The position numbers were made by a program, and so were the translations under genes. DNA of 64,000 bases from Streptomyces exfoliatus (GTDB lineage Bacteria; Actinomycetota; Actinomycetes; Streptomycetales; Streptomycetaceae): positions 124,001-188,000 of the forward strand of contig NZ_JNZP01000029.1 of NCBI RefSeq assembly GCF_000725545.1. Reading direction: 5' to 3'. Every line of letters starts with the position of its first letter. The first letter of the stretch is position 1. The notes under the pieces are model-generated. The model was not told where the DNA came from, made no database searches, and saw nothing but the letters and a program-made list of their open reading frames with translations. Below are positions 43,121-52,747 of this stretch, one piece after another.

Positions 43121-44065
43121 TCAGTCGACCGCCGCGTTCTTGGTGGCTTCCTTGACCGCGATCGAGGCGACGCCGTACTTGTCGTAGATCCTGGTGACGG
43201 TGCCGTCGTCGATGAGGGCTTGGAGGGCCTTCTGGATGGCGTCGGTCAGTTCGGGCTGCTGCTTGCTGACGGCGATGCCGTTGGGTGAGGCGTTGTAGCC
43301 GCCGGGCGCGGCCGGGTCCTCGACCAGGTCGAAGGCCTTGCCCGCGTCCGCCGTCTTGGCGACCCAGCCGGCGGCCGGTTTCGTCAGAACCTGGGCCACG
43401 ACCTTGCCGGAGCGCAGAGCGAGCTGGGCGTCGGAGTCCTTGGGGAAGGTCTGGATCTCCATGGCGCCCTTGCCGGCCTTCGCGCACTTCGCCTGGTGGG
43501 CCTTGAGGAGGTCGAGTTGGTTGGTCGCGGTCTGGACCGCGACCTTCTTGCCGCACAGGTCGTCGAGATCGGCGATCTTGGCGGGGTTGTCGTTGCCGAC
43601 GAGGATGGCGGATCCCGACTGTGAGTAGTCGACGAAGTCGACGACCTGCTGACGCTCCTTGTTGTCGGTGATGGCCGACATGGCGGCGTCGAACTTGCCC
43701 GCCTGGATGGCGGGGACGATGCCGTCGAACTTCTGCGGCGTGAAGGCGAAGGTCACGCCGAGTTTCCCGCCGAGAGCCTGGCCCAGGTCGTAGTCGAGCC
43801 CGGTCAGCGCGGTCTCGCCTTCCTTCACGAACATCTCGAAGGGCGGGTACGGCACGTCGGTGGCGACGCGGACCTTCCCCTCCTTCCTGATGCCGTCCGG
43901 CAACATCGCGTGGAGGGCCGGGTCCTTCTTGATCTGGACGCCGTTGATGGTGACCGTTCCGCCTGCGGCGGGGGCGGGGTCAGGGTCTCCGCACGCGGCG
44001 AGCGTCGCGAGGGCCGTGGTCGTGACGACGGCCGCCGCAAGGCAGCGGGTAACACGAGCGTTCAT
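43121..44065 (-). CDS. Polar amino-acid ABC transporter binding lipoprotein
   Basis: A 314-residue family-3 solute-binding protein with lipobox TLAAC (Cys25). The segments [28 protein letters not shown] and [16 protein letters not shown] are typical of amino-acid receptors. ATG at 44065. It heads the minus-strand operon SBP-permease-ATPase-M20-S51. Ligand cannot be read, but the neighbouring hydrolases suggest aspartate/arginine- or glutamate-containing di- or amino acids. Confidence 0.9.
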   Translation of the reverse strand: MNARVTRCLAAAVVTTTALATLAACGDPDPAPAAGGTVTINGVQIKKDPALHAMLPDGIRKEGKVRVATDVPYPPFEMFVKEGETALTGLDYDLGQALGGKLGVTFAFTPQKFDGIVPAIQAGKFDAAMSAITDNKERQQVVDFVDYSQSGSAILVGNDNPAKIADLDDLCGKKVAVQTATNQLDLLKAHQAKCAKAGKGAMEIQTFPKDSDAQLALRSGKVVAQVLTKPAAGWVAKTADAGKAFDLVEDPAAPGGYNASPNGIAVSKQQPELTDAIQKALQALIDDGTVTRIYDKYGVASIAVKEATKNAAVD

Positions 44066-44405
44066 CGGGGTCGAACCTCTCGGGAATTCAGCCGACGGCT
44101 TCCAGCCGCCGGTCACAGCACGGAAGTTACAGACCGGAGAACAAGTTGGCTAGATGTATCGCGCGTTACGTCGGTGTAGAGCCACTGAATCCATCGCATC
44201 GTGAGGCATTCGTGCCGTTTCAGCTGCCAACAGAGCAGTCGTGAACTGCGGCGGAGAGAATACGGGCCATACATCTTCCGCAATGGAGGAACCATCTGTA
44301 AGTTCCGCTACCAACTCGGATCCGGAGATCGCACTCGCCGGTACGTCACTTCGGCACTCGCGGCCCTCCCCACCGACACCACCCCTCTCCCCCATGGAGC
44401 GCATC
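44066..44405. promoter_or_regulatory. Divergent promoter region between importer and second S51 gene
   Basis: About 340 bp. A near-palindrome GTATCGCGCGTTAC lies at 44156-44169, 91 bp upstream of the binding-protein start, in the AT-richest patch of the region. No match to known operators is recognised. GGAG at 44396 is the RBS of the S51 gene. Confidence 0.45.
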
Positions 44406-45836
44406 ATGGCGTCACCCGCCACCCGCAGAACCGCCCCGGCACTGGCCGTCACGCTGCTGACCCTGACGATGTCGCTCACGGCACAGCAGCCCGCCCACGC
44501 GGCTGCCGAGCGCGTCCGGCTCGGTTCCGCCGCGGACGTCAGCCGCACCTCGTGGAACGGCCCGGCCTTCACGATGAACGGAGCCGGTGCCGTCGTGCCC
44601 GCCTCCATGAACAGAGCCATCGAGGAGATCCGCGGCGGAACGGGAAGCATCGACGTCGTCGTGCTCGCCGGCTCGGCGCCGACCTCGGGCAGCAGGACAC
44701 CGGAGTGCGACTCCGTCATGGTTCTGACGGGGGTCAACTCCTGTACGACCTGGACGCTCACCGCGGCCACGGACGGCAACAACAACCAGGTGAACACCGA
44801 CGTACGCAACGCCGAGTTCGTGTACTTCGCCGGGGGCGACCAGTGCCGGTACGCCACCTGGAAGGGAACCGCCCTCGAAGCCTCCGTGGAGTCCGTGGTG
44901 GCCAAGGGCGGCGGATCGGGCGGGGGCAGCGCGGGCCACCACATCAACAGCCCCCTCGTGTACGACGCCTGCAACGGCAGCGTCACGAGCGGCGAGGCAT
45001 TGGCGAATCCCTACGACCGCCACATCAGCTTCACCACCGGCATGTTCCAGTGGGCCCACTACGGCGGGGTCGTCAACGACTCGCACTTCGTGACGCGCGA
45101 CCGCATGGGCCGCAGCATGGCGTTCGTCGCCCGGGCGGTGAAGGACGGACTCACCACGGGTGGCGCCGCCTGGGCCGTCGGGGTCGAGGAGGGCGGCGGC
45201 TCGCTGTTCATCGACCGCAACGGCATGGCGACCGAGTACGGCAAGGACGCCTACGTCATCCTCGCCGACCATCAGCCCGAGCAGGCCGTGGACCGCAAGC
45301 CGCTGACGTACTCCGACTTCAAGATCTGGCGCCTCACGCCGGGATCGACGTTCGATTTCAGGAACCGCCCCACGTGCGGCTACTACCTGCGCAGCGTCAC
45401 CAACGGGGTCACCGACGCCAACCCCTACAACGGCACCCCCGTCACCGACTGCGGCCACCCGTCCGGCGACAGCCTGACGGAGACCGAACCGAACGACACC
45501 CGCGACACCGCGAACGATGCCACCGGCCTCTCCTCCCCCACCGCTCTGAACGGCAGCATGAAGTCGACCAGCGACCGCGACCACTTCAAGGTCACCTTGG
45601 CTTCAGGACAGAACGCGTCGGTGCAGTGCGCCGTCCCGGGCGCCTACGACGCCGACCTCTACTGGCTCGACTCCTCCGGCAGCACACTGGAGCGCTCCGT
45701 CAACGACGGCGCCGGCACCGACGAAGCCCTCACCTTCACGAGGACCGCATCCGGTTCGGGTACGTACTACGTGGACATCGAGGCCTACCGCGGCTCCGGC
45801 TCCTCCACCTACACCTGCGCTCTGACCAAGAGCTGA
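44406..45836 (+). CDS. Secreted S51/cyanophycinase-like protein with C-terminal PPC domain
   Basis: A 476-residue secreted protein. ATG at 44406 (GGAG six bases before) is preferred over the ATG 12 bases earlier. The signal peptide ends near HAA. The amidotransferase-like domain has FVYFAGGDQCRYATW and GGGSAGHHINS (S175 in G-x-S-x-G). The C-terminal 100 residues (ETEPNDTRDTAND... DADLYWLDSSGS... TYYVDIEAY) form a bacterial pre-peptidase C-terminal (PPC) domain. It is transcribed divergently from the importer. It is related to, but not a duplicate of, the S51 protein at 38744. Confidence 0.8.
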   Translation: MASPATRRTAPALAVTLLTLTMSLTAQQPAHAAAERVRLGSAADVSRTSWNGPAFTMNGAGAVVPASMNRAIEEIRGGTGSIDVVVLAGSAPTSGSRTPECDSVMVLTGVNSCTTWTLTAATDGNNNQVNTDVRNAEFVYFAGGDQCRYATWKGTALEASVESVVAKGGGSGGGSAGHHINSPLVYDACNGSVTSGEALANPYDRHISFTTGMFQWAHYGGVVNDSHFVTRDRMGRSMAFVARAVKDGLTTGGAAWAVGVEEGGGSLFIDRNGMATEYGKDAYVILADHQPEQAVDRKPLTYSDFKIWRLTPGSTFDFRNRPTCGYYLRSVTNGVTDANPYNGTPVTDCGHPSGDSLTETEPNDTRDTANDATGLSSPTALNGSMKSTSDRDHFKVTLASGQNASVQCAVPGAYDADLYWLDSSGSTLERSVNDGAGTDEALTFTRTASGSGTYYVDIEAYRGSGSSTYTCALTKS

Positions 45837-45906
45837 CGAGCTTCCATCCCGCCCGGCACCCAGAACTCACATGAGCACGCTACCCGCGTTTGCGTTTATG
45901 GCGCGT

Positions 45907-45924
45907 CTGCAATTATTGTTGCAG
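45907..45924. promoter_or_regulatory. Inverted repeat in the MFS promoter
   Basis: CTGCAATTATTGTTGCAG is a perfect 6-bp inverted repeat with a 6-bp AT-rich spacer, 43 bp before the MFS start, within an unusually AT-rich stretch. It is a probable operator for a TetR/MarR-type repressor not encoded nearby. Confidence 0.65.
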
Positions 45925-45966
45925 CTCGTAAACAGCTTGCTCAAGCACATGCGGAAAGGTGGAGCC

Positions 45967-47205
45967 ATGCCGCTCGCGCTCCTCGCTCTAGCCGTCGGGG
46001 CCTTCGGGGTCGGAACAACTGAGTTCGTCGTCATGGGGCTGCTGCCCGACATCGCCGCCGACTACGGCGTCTCCATCCCCACCGCCGGGCTGCTGGTCAC
46101 CGGCTACGCGCTCGGCGTCGTCGTCGGCGCGCCGCTGCTGACCGTTCTCGGCGGCAGGGTGAGCCGCAAGCGGATGCTCATGCTGCTCATGGGACTGTTC
46201 GTGGTCGGCAACGTGCTGTCCGCCCTCGCCCCGAGCTTCGGGACGATGCTGGCCGGCCGTGTGGTCGCCTCGCTCGCCCACGGGTCGTTCTTCGGCATCG
46301 GGTCCCTCGTCGCCGCCGGCCTCGTGGCCCCGGACAAGAAGGCCGGCGCCATCGCCACCATGTTCACCGGCCTGACCGTCGCCAACATCATCGGCGTACC
46401 GCTCGGCACCTTCATCGGGCAGGCCGTCGGCTGGCGCACCACCTTCGCGGTCGTCGCCGCGCTCGGTGTCGTCGGGCTGCTCGGCATCGCCCGGCTCGTA
46501 CCCGCCATGCCCCGCCCCGAGGGCGCCCGCCTGGACCGGGAGCTCAGGGCGTTCCGCAACCCGCAGGTGCTGCTCGCCATGGCGATGACCGTGCTCGGCT
46601 TCGGAGGCGTCTTCGCCGCCATCACCTACATCGCACCGATGATGACCGAGGTCGCCGGCTACTCCGAAGGCGCGGTCACCTGGCTGCTCGTCCTCTTCGG
46701 CGTCGGCATGTTCCTCGGCAACCTCATCGGCGGCCGGTACGCCGACCGCGCCCTGATGCCCCTCCTCTACGCCACCCTCGGCGGGCTCGCGATCGTCCTC
46801 GCGCTGTTCACCGTCCTCGCCCACGACAAGGTCCTCGCCGCGGTCGCCGTCCTGCTCGTCGGCGCGCTCGGCTTCGCCACGGTGCCGCCGCTGCAGAAGC
46901 GCGTCCTCGACCAGGCGCACGGCGCGCCGACCCTGGCCTCCGCCGTCAACATCGGCGCCTTCAACCTCGGGAACGCGCTCGCCGCCTGGCTCGGCGGCGT
47001 CGTCATCGCCGCCGGCTACGGCTACACCGCCCCGAACTGGGTCGGTGCCGCCCTCGCCGCGGCCGCCCTCGGCCTCGCCTTCTGGTCCGCCGCGCTGGAG
47101 CGCCGGACCCCGGCGGCCGGCGTTCCTGGCGCGGAGCCCGTCGCCGCGGACGCCGTCCGCGCCGGTGGCACCGGCGCCGAGGCCCGTACCCCCGTGCACC
47201 ACTGA
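45967..47205 (+). CDS. MFS transporter, Cmr/AraJ-like efflux type
   Basis: A 412-residue membrane protein with 12 predicted helices; GAFGVGTTEFVVMGLLPDIA in helix 1 and GGRVSRKRMLML in loop 2-3 are typical of DHA1 drug or sugar exporters of the AraJ/YdeA/Cmr group. ATG at 45967 follows AAAGGTGGAG; an upstream ATG at 45871 would place the operator within the gene and is rejected. Substrate unknown. Confidence 0.88.
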   Translation: MPLALLALAVGAFGVGTTEFVVMGLLPDIAADYGVSIPTAGLLVTGYALGVVVGAPLLTVLGGRVSRKRMLMLLMGLFVVGNVLSALAPSFGTMLAGRVVASLAHGSFFGIGSLVAAGLVAPDKKAGAIATMFTGLTVANIIGVPLGTFIGQAVGWRTTFAVVAALGVVGLLGIARLVPAMPRPEGARLDRELRAFRNPQVLLAMAMTVLGFGGVFAAITYIAPMMTEVAGYSEGAVTWLLVLFGVGMFLGNLIGGRYADRALMPLLYATLGGLAIVLALFTVLAHDKVLAAVAVLLVGALGFATVPPLQKRVLDQAHGAPTLASAVNIGAFNLGNALAAWLGGVVIAAGYGYTAPNWVGAALAAAALGLAFWSAALERRTPAAGVPGAEPVAADAVRAGGTGAEARTPVHH

Positions 47206-47272
47206 CGCCCCTCTTTCCCCCACCGCAGTACACCGCCGTACACCGCCGTATCCCGCCCCGAGGAGAAGCACC

Positions 47273-47692
47273 ATGAGCACCACCGCCGTCACCCCGCTGA
47301 CGACCGCCGACGCGGACCGCCTTGTCGCGACCGCCCGCCGCGCCGCCGAAAGCACCGGGGTCACCGTCAGCGTCACCGTGCTGGACGCCGGCGGGCACCC
47401 GCTCGCCTTCCGCCGTGACGACCGCGCGGTGCTGATCTCGGGCGAGACCAGCACCCGCAAGGCGTACACCGCCCTCCAGCTCGACGCACCCACGGCCGAC
47501 CTGGTCGACCTCGTCAAGCCCGACGGCCCCTTCCACTCGCTCACCACCGCCCTCGACCGGCCGCTGCTCTTCATCGCCGGCGGCGTGCCCATCCACCGCG
47601 ACGGCCGGCTCATCGGCGCCATCGGCGTCGGCGGCGGCGCCCCCGAGCAGGACCACGCCTTCGCTCTCACCGCCGTCGAGGCCCTCGTCTGA
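47273..47692 (+). CDS. GlcG/HbpS-family protein (DUF336)
   Basis: A 139-residue protein with ATG at 47273 after GAGGAG. The family core VSVTVLDAGGHPLAFRRDD and the glycine-rich IGAIGVGGG are clear. Members include haem-binding HbpS of Streptomyces, which is secreted; this one has no signal peptide, so it is probably a cytoplasmic GlcG-like protein. A (GTACACCGCC)2 repeat lies at 47228-47250. It may be co-transcribed with the MFS gene. Confidence 0.85.
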   Translation: MSTTAVTPLTTADADRLVATARRAAESTGVTVSVTVLDAGGHPLAFRRDDRAVLISGETSTRKAYTALQLDAPTADLVDLVKPDGPFHSLTTALDRPLLFIAGGVPIHRDGRLIGAIGVGGGAPEQDHAFALTAVEALV

Positions 47693-47823
47693 GCGGAGAC
47701 CGGTGGTTCTGCCGATGCCGTCGTGTCGTGCCGCGCCGACAGTGACCGGGCCAGTGCAGGACGCGCCGCCCTCCGGTTCCCCCGGGGGGCGGCCGTCACA
47801 CGACACGAGAGGACGACTCCGTC

Positions 47824-48699
47824 GTGAAACGACACATCGCCGCAGCCGCCACCACCGCCGCCGCCTGCCTCACCCTGCTCCTCACCCCGAGCGCCGGCGC
47901 CGCCGGCACCGCCGCCAACCCGTACGAGCGGGGCCCCGCCCCGAGCCAGTCGAGCATCGAGGCCCTGCGCGGCCCGTACGCCGTCTCCCAGACCTCCGTC
48001 TCCTCCCTCGCCGCCACCGGCTTCGGCGGCGGCACCATCTACTACCCGACGTCCACCAGCGACGGAACGTTCGGCGCGGTGGTGATCTCCCCCGGCTTCA
48101 CCGCCTACGAGTCCTCGATCGCCTGGCTCGGGCCGCGCCTGGCCTCGCAGGGCTTCGTGGTGTTCACCATCGACACCCTCACCACCCTCGACCAGCCGGA
48201 CAGCCGCGGACGTCAGCTCCTGGCAGCGCTCGACCACCTGACCGAGCGCAGCTCCGTGCGGGGCCGGATCGACTCGACCCGCCTCGGTGTGATGGGCCAC
48301 TCCATGGGCGGCGGAGGAACGCTCGAAGCCGCCAAGAGCCGGCCCTCGCTGCAGGCCGCGATCCCCCTGACCGGGTGGAACACGGACAAGAGCTGGCCCG
48401 AGATCACCACGCCCACGCTGGTCATCGGCGCGGACGGCGACACCGTCGCCCCGGTCGCCAGCCATTCGGAGCCCTTCTACCAGAGCCTGCCGAGCTCGCT
48501 CGACAAGGCGTACCTGGAGCTGAACGGCGCCACGCACTTCACCCCGAACACGTCGAACACGACGATCGCGAAGTACAGCATCTCCTGGCTCAAGCGCTTC
48601 ATCGACAACGACACCCGCTACGAGCAGTTCCTCTGCCCGCTGCCGCGGCCGAGCCTGACGATCGAGGAGTACCGGGGCACCTGCCCGCACGATTCCTGA
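47824..48699 (+). CDS. Secreted cutinase-like polyesterase (PET-hydrolase family)
   Basis: A 291-residue alpha/beta hydrolase from GTG 47824 with GAGAGGA upstream. The signal peptide ends near residue 27. The elbow GHSMGGGG gives nucleophile S160; D206 lies in GADGDTVAP and H238 in GATHFTPN. M161 and W185 sit at the positions that bind aromatic polyester in characterised PET hydrolases. Two C-terminal Cys (LCPLP... GTCPH) form the usual disulfide. Natural substrate is probably cutin or other plant polyesters; activity on synthetic polyester is plausible by family only. A terminator hairpin follows. Confidence 0.9.
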   Translation: MKRHIAAAATTAAACLTLLLTPSAGAAGTAANPYERGPAPSQSSIEALRGPYAVSQTSVSSLAATGFGGGTIYYPTSTSDGTFGAVVISPGFTAYESSIAWLGPRLASQGFVVFTIDTLTTLDQPDSRGRQLLAALDHLTERSSVRGRIDSTRLGVMGHSMGGGGTLEAAKSRPSLQAAIPLTGWNTDKSWPEITTPTLVIGADGDTVAPVASHSEPFYQSLPSSLDKAYLELNGATHFTPNTSNTTIAKYSISWLKRFIDNDTRYEQFLCPLPRPSLTIEEYRGTCPHDS

Positions 48700-48746
48700 C
48701 GATCGACCGGTCCTGCGGCGGCGCCCTGTGCGCCGTCACAGGACAC

Positions 48747-48790
48747 GGCTCCCGGGTCTGGGCCACGGCCCACGCCCATGCCCGGGAGCC
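48747..48790 (+). terminator. Hairpin after the polyesterase gene
   Basis: GGCTCCCGGG / CCCGGGAGCC, a 10-bp perfect stem, with a smaller GGGCC-AC-GGCCC hairpin nested in the loop. Confidence 0.75.
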
Positions 48791-48826
48791 TTCCGCCGTT
48801 CCCTACGGGTCGGTAACGTCACCGCC

Positions 48827-51508
48827 GTGAGCGGATCGACGCAAGCCGCCGCGACCGGCCCGCGGCTGTACGACCGTCCGGCCGAACTCGCCGCGGTGAC
48901 CAGGCTCTCGGCCCGTGCCGGCGCCGGAGCCGGCGGCGTCCTGTTCGTCACCGGCGACCCCGGCGAGGGGCGCACCGCGCTCCTCGCGCGGGCGGCCCAC
49001 GACTTCCCCGGCACGGCCCACCGGATCGCCGCGCCCGCGCACCGGGGCGCCTGGAGCGGGGTGCGGGCCCTGTGCGCCGCCCTCGCGCCCCACCCGTCCG
49101 CCGGTCGTCGGGCGCTGCGGCTCGCGCGGGGCGAGGACGGTGTGACCGCGGCCGTCGACGGTCTGACCGGTGGTCTTCCGGTACTGATCTGCCTGGACGA
49201 CCTGCACCTCTGGGACGCCCACTCGCGGGCCGCTCTCACCACGGCCTGGCGGGAGCCCGGCCCCCGGTCGGGCAGGACGGCCTGGCTGGTGTCGGCGGCC
49301 CGTCACCACCGCCTTCCCGAGGTGCCCGAGGCGGAGACCGTACGCCTCGGGCGGCTCTCCCGGGACGGTGCGCGGGCGCTCCTGGGCGATCTGTGCGCGG
49401 TGCCGCCGCCGGCCGCGGTCGCGGAGCGGCTGCTCGACGAGGCCGCCGGGCACCCCGGTGTGCTGGCCTCGGCGGTACGGCGCCTCGCGACCGGTCCCGC
49501 GCACGGCTCCGTACCCCCGTCCGGGCCGCTCGTCGACGGCACCGTCCTCGCCGAGGTGTACGGCGGTCTGGTGGACGGTCTTCCGGTGGACTCCCGCCGG
49601 CTGCTCGCGGTGGTGGCCCTGGCGGGCCGGGGCGACGAGGGGTCGCAGGCCTTCGCGGCAGGTCCCGAGGTGTTCCAGGCGTACGAGGTCACGCTCGGCG
49701 CCGTTCTCGCCACCGCGCGGGCGACCCGCACCTCCGTCGAGCCGCTGGACGGTCTGATCACGGACGGTCTGCTGTGCCGCAGGGGCGACGCGCTCCGCTT
49801 TGAAGACCCGTTCCTCGGCCGGGCAGCACTCGCGTCCGCCCCCGCGTCCTGGTACGCGGGGCACGAGCGCGCCGCCGCCTGCGACCGGACCACGCCGGCA
49901 TCCGCGCAGCCCGCGCCGGCCGCGCCGGCGCCGCACTCCGTGCCCGTCGCGCGTCCCTCCGCACCGGTCGACCCCGCGCTCGCCCGCGGCGAGGGGCACC
50001 GCGCCGACCGGCTCGGCCCGCCGGCCGCCGTACGCGCCCTCGCTCCGGTGGTCCGCGGCCGTTCCCAGCTCGTCCGCGGTCTCGCGGCGCTCGGCGGCGG
50101 CCCCGTCATGGAGGCGCACGAAGTACTGCTGCAGGCCGCCGAGTTGCTCGACGACCGGGAGCCCGCGGAGGCGTCCGACGCCCGGTTCCTCGCGATGGAG
50201 GCCGCCTGGGCGGGCGGCGACGTCGCCGCGTGCCTGGCCGCCCTCGGCTCGGGGGCCACGCCCCGGGGCACCGAGCGCGACTTCGTCGAGGGGCTGCGCG
50301 CCGCCCTCACCGTACGGCTCGACCAGGCCCGTTCCGCCCTGGCGCGGGTGGTCGCCCGGGACGGCGCCCTGGACGATCCCCGGCTGCTGCTGCGGGCGGG
50401 TTCGGCCGCGCTCGTGCTCGGCGACACCGTGGCGGCCTCCCGGATCCACGCCCGTGCGCTGGCCCGCGCGCGGGCCGAGCACCGTACCGCCCTGGTGCCA
50501 CGGGCCCTGGAGCACCTCGCCTACGCGGAGCTGCGCGCCGGCCGGTACAGCGGGGCCGCGCGGGCCGCCCGGGAGGGGCTGCGGGCGGCCGAGCTGACCG
50601 GCCAGTGCAACATCGCCGCCCATCAGCACGCCGTCCTCGCCCTGGTGGCCTCGGTGGCCGGTGACGGGCCGACCGTCACGGAGCACGCCGGGCGGGCCCT
50701 CGACACGGCGCTCCCGCACGGGCTCGTCCAGGCCGCGACGCTCGCCGAATGGGCTTTGTCCCGGGCCGAGTTCGGGCGGGGTCTGGCGGCGCAGGCGGCG
50801 TCGCGCCTCGCGCCGCTCGTCCGGCCGGGTCCGCGGGGCGGCCACTTCGCGCTGCGGATGCTGGTGATCCCCTGTTTCGTGGAGGCGGCCGTCGCGTCCG
50901 GGCGGCGCGCGGAGGCGCGGGTGGCGGCCGAGGAGTACGCGGTCTGGGCCGTCCAGGGCATCGACGGCTCGGCACCTGCCCAGCTGGCCCGCTGCCGGGC
51001 GCTGCTCGCGCGGGGCGAGGAGTCGGCGTACTGGTTCGGTGAGGCCGTGCGCCGTCACGACAGCTGCGGCAACGACTTCGAGCGTGCCCGTACCCTCCTC
51101 GCCTACGGCACGTGGCTGAGGCGCCGTCGGCGGCCGGGCGACGCGCGTGGTCCGTTGAGCGACGCCCTGGTCACCTTCGAACGCGCCGCGGCGGACGGCT
51201 GGGCCGAGCACGCCCGTTCGGAACTGCGCGCCACCGGGGGCACCACGGGCGGGGTCACGGATCCGGCGGCGCTGGGGCGGCTGACGCCGCAACAGCAGCG
51301 GATCGCCCGCCTCGTCGCCGGGGGCGCCACCAACCGGGAGGTCGCCGACCGGCTCACCCTGAGCCCCCGGACCGTCGACCATCACCTCCGGAGCGTCTTC
51401 GCCCGGCTCGGCATCCGCTCCCGGGTCGAACTCCCCGCGGTGGTCGGACTGTGGGACGCCCAGCGGGAACCCGACACCGGCGTTCCCGCCCGGCACGCGC
51501 GCGCGTGA
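48827..51508 (+). CDS. Large ATP-binding LuxR-family (LAL) transcriptional regulator
   Basis: An 893-residue protein if started at GTG 48827, where YDRPAELAAVTRL begins the AAA module soon after. Walker A is GDPGEGRTALL, Walker B VLICLDDLHLWD. A long helical TPR-like region fills the middle, and the C-terminal LuxR HTH (about 820-885) reads LTPQQQRIARLVAGGATNRE, then RTVDHHLRSVFARLGIRSR. LAL regulators often activate secondary metabolism or sugar use. No RBS is obvious, so the start is uncertain by about 30 residues. Target unknown. Confidence 0.85.
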   Translation: MSGSTQAAATGPRLYDRPAELAAVTRLSARAGAGAGGVLFVTGDPGEGRTALLARAAHDFPGTAHRIAAPAHRGAWSGVRALCAALAPHPSAGRRALRLARGEDGVTAAVDGLTGGLPVLICLDDLHLWDAHSRAALTTAWREPGPRSGRTAWLVSAARHHRLPEVPEAETVRLGRLSRDGARALLGDLCAVPPPAAVAERLLDEAAGHPGVLASAVRRLATGPAHGSVPPSGPLVDGTVLAEVYGGLVDGLPVDSRRLLAVVALAGRGDEGSQAFAAGPEVFQAYEVTLGAVLATARATRTSVEPLDGLITDGLLCRRGDALRFEDPFLGRAALASAPASWYAGHERAAACDRTTPASAQPAPAAPAPHSVPVARPSAPVDPALARGEGHRADRLGPPAAVRALAPVVRGRSQLVRGLAALGGGPVMEAHEVLLQAAELLDDREPAEASDARFLAMEAAWAGGDVAACLAALGSGATPRGTERDFVEGLRAALTVRLDQARSALARVVARDGALDDPRLLLRAGSAALVLGDTVAASRIHARALARARAEHRTALVPRALEHLAYAELRAGRYSGAARAAREGLRAAELTGQCNIAAHQHAVLALVASVAGDGPTVTEHAGRALDTALPHGLVQAATLAEWALSRAEFGRGLAAQAASRLAPLVRPGPRGGHFALRMLVIPCFVEAAVASGRRAEARVAAEEYAVWAVQGIDGSAPAQLARCRALLARGEESAYWFGEAVRRHDSCGNDFERARTLLAYGTWLRRRRRPGDARGPLSDALVTFERAAADGWAEHARSELRATGGTTGGVTDPAALGRLTPQQQRIARLVAGGATNREVADRLTLSPRTVDHHLRSVFARLGIRSRVELPAVVGLWDAQREPDTGVPARHARA

Positions 51509-51542
51509 GCCGGGTCCTCAGGCAGGACTTCCGGACACGGCC

Positions 51543-52652
51543 TTACGAGCGCGTCGCCGTCCTGCAGCCGCCGTCGGGGGACTGCGGGCCCTCGTCCATC
51601 GACGTGCTGCGGTCGTACGGGTCGACGGTGGCGCCGCCGGCCGTGCCGGTGTCCTGGCCTCCCTCGCCGAACTCCGGGGTGAAGTAGCCGGTGTGGGTGT
51701 CGCAGCCGCCGTTGGTCATGTCGACCTTGTACGAGACGAGGGAGAAGGTCCCCGGCGCGGTGACGACCTTCGAGGGGTCGTGCCAGTCCAGGACCACCTC
51801 GCGCCGCGCGATCGTGCGCACGATCTCGTCGCCCCCGCCGGCCGCGGCCGCCCGTACGACGGGATACACGTAGGTGACGTCGGTGGTCACCCGGAGGGCG
51901 CCGTTCGCGCCTTCGCCGTAGGTGATCCGGCCGCGGGTCCTGACCACGTCGCCGACCACGCGCGCGTGCGTCGTGTCGAACCGGCTGAAGAGCAGCAGCG
52001 GGTCGTTCTCCGCGGTCGGCGTGCGGAACGCGGCGGCGAGGAAGTCCTTGACGTCCCGCTGGTGCGGGTTGATCAGGGCGATCGCCTTCGTGGGGCGTTC
52101 CCCGGCCAGCACGGCCGGGTCGAGGTTGGACGCGGCGAGGAAGTCCCGGGTCTGCCGGAGGGCCTTCTCCACCTGCGCGGTGCTCATCCATCCGGTGGCA
52201 CGGGCCGCCGGGACCGTGATCCCGGCGGTTCCGTCCGCCCAGCGCGCGGCGGGTGAGCCCTTGAACGGCTGGTCGAGCGTGGGCCGCCCGGCCGGTTCGA
52301 CGGGCGGGGCGCCGTCCGGGCGCTCCGACTCCTGGGCGAGCGGCGGCCCGGGCGGCCCGTCGCCGTCGGTCGAGCCGATCATCCGCCACGGGTCGAACGC
52401 CACGACCAGGAGGGCCACGGCGGCAAGCAGCCCGACCACGTACCAGCCCTTCTTCCGCCGGGGCGGGGGCGGGGTGTGCGTACGCCATCCCCCGCTGCCC
52501 GCGGGCTCGTCGCGCAGGCGTTCCGTGACGAGCCGGGCGCGCGCCGACGGTTCCTTGGGCGCGTCGGCCACGCCGTCCACCGACTCCCGGAGGAACCGCT
52601 CCCACACGTCGTCCGGCACGGACGAACCGTCCTGGTCCCCACCCGCGTTCAC
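51543..52652 (-). CDS. Conserved single-pass membrane protein, function unknown
   Basis: A 369-residue protein from GTG 52652 with GAAGGAG upstream. A short cytoplasmic part contains VWERFLRESVDGVADAPKEP and a Pro/Lys-rich stretch; one membrane helix (about 70-86, WYVVGLLAAVALLVVAFDPW) follows, then an extracytoplasmic beta-rich domain with TGYFTPEFGEGG near the end. The pattern is familiar from Streptomyces conserved hypothetical proteins, but no named domain is recognised. Confidence 0.75.
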   Translation of the reverse strand: MNAGGDQDGSSVPDDVWERFLRESVDGVADAPKEPSARARLVTERLRDEPAGSGGWRTHTPPPPRRKKGWYVVGLLAAVALLVVAFDPWRMIGSTDGDGPPGPPLAQESERPDGAPPVEPAGRPTLDQPFKGSPAARWADGTAGITVPAARATGWMSTAQVEKALRQTRDFLAASNLDPAVLAGERPTKAIALINPHQRDVKDFLAAAFRTPTAENDPLLLFSRFDTTHARVVGDVVRTRGRITYGEGANGALRVTTDVTYVYPVVRAAAAGGGDEIVRTIARREVVLDWHDPSKVVTAPGTFSLVSYKVDMTNGGCDTHTGYFTPEFGEGGQDTGTAGGATVDPYDRSTSMDEGPQSPDGGCRTATRS

Positions 52653-52747
52653 ACCGCACTCCTTCTACACCGAGTATCTGTTCGACCCCACCCCTGGGCT
52701 CCCGCATGATCGCACAGCCACGGCGGGCCCCCTGGGGCGGTTCGGCG

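Noticed and set aside
45988..48690. A 900-codon minus-strand frame
   Set aside because: Antisense to MFS, GlcG/HbpS and polyesterase genes; composition typical of shadow frames.
48803..51496. An 897-codon minus-strand frame opposite the LAL regulator
   Set aside because: The plus strand has Walker and LuxR HTH motifs; the minus frame has none.
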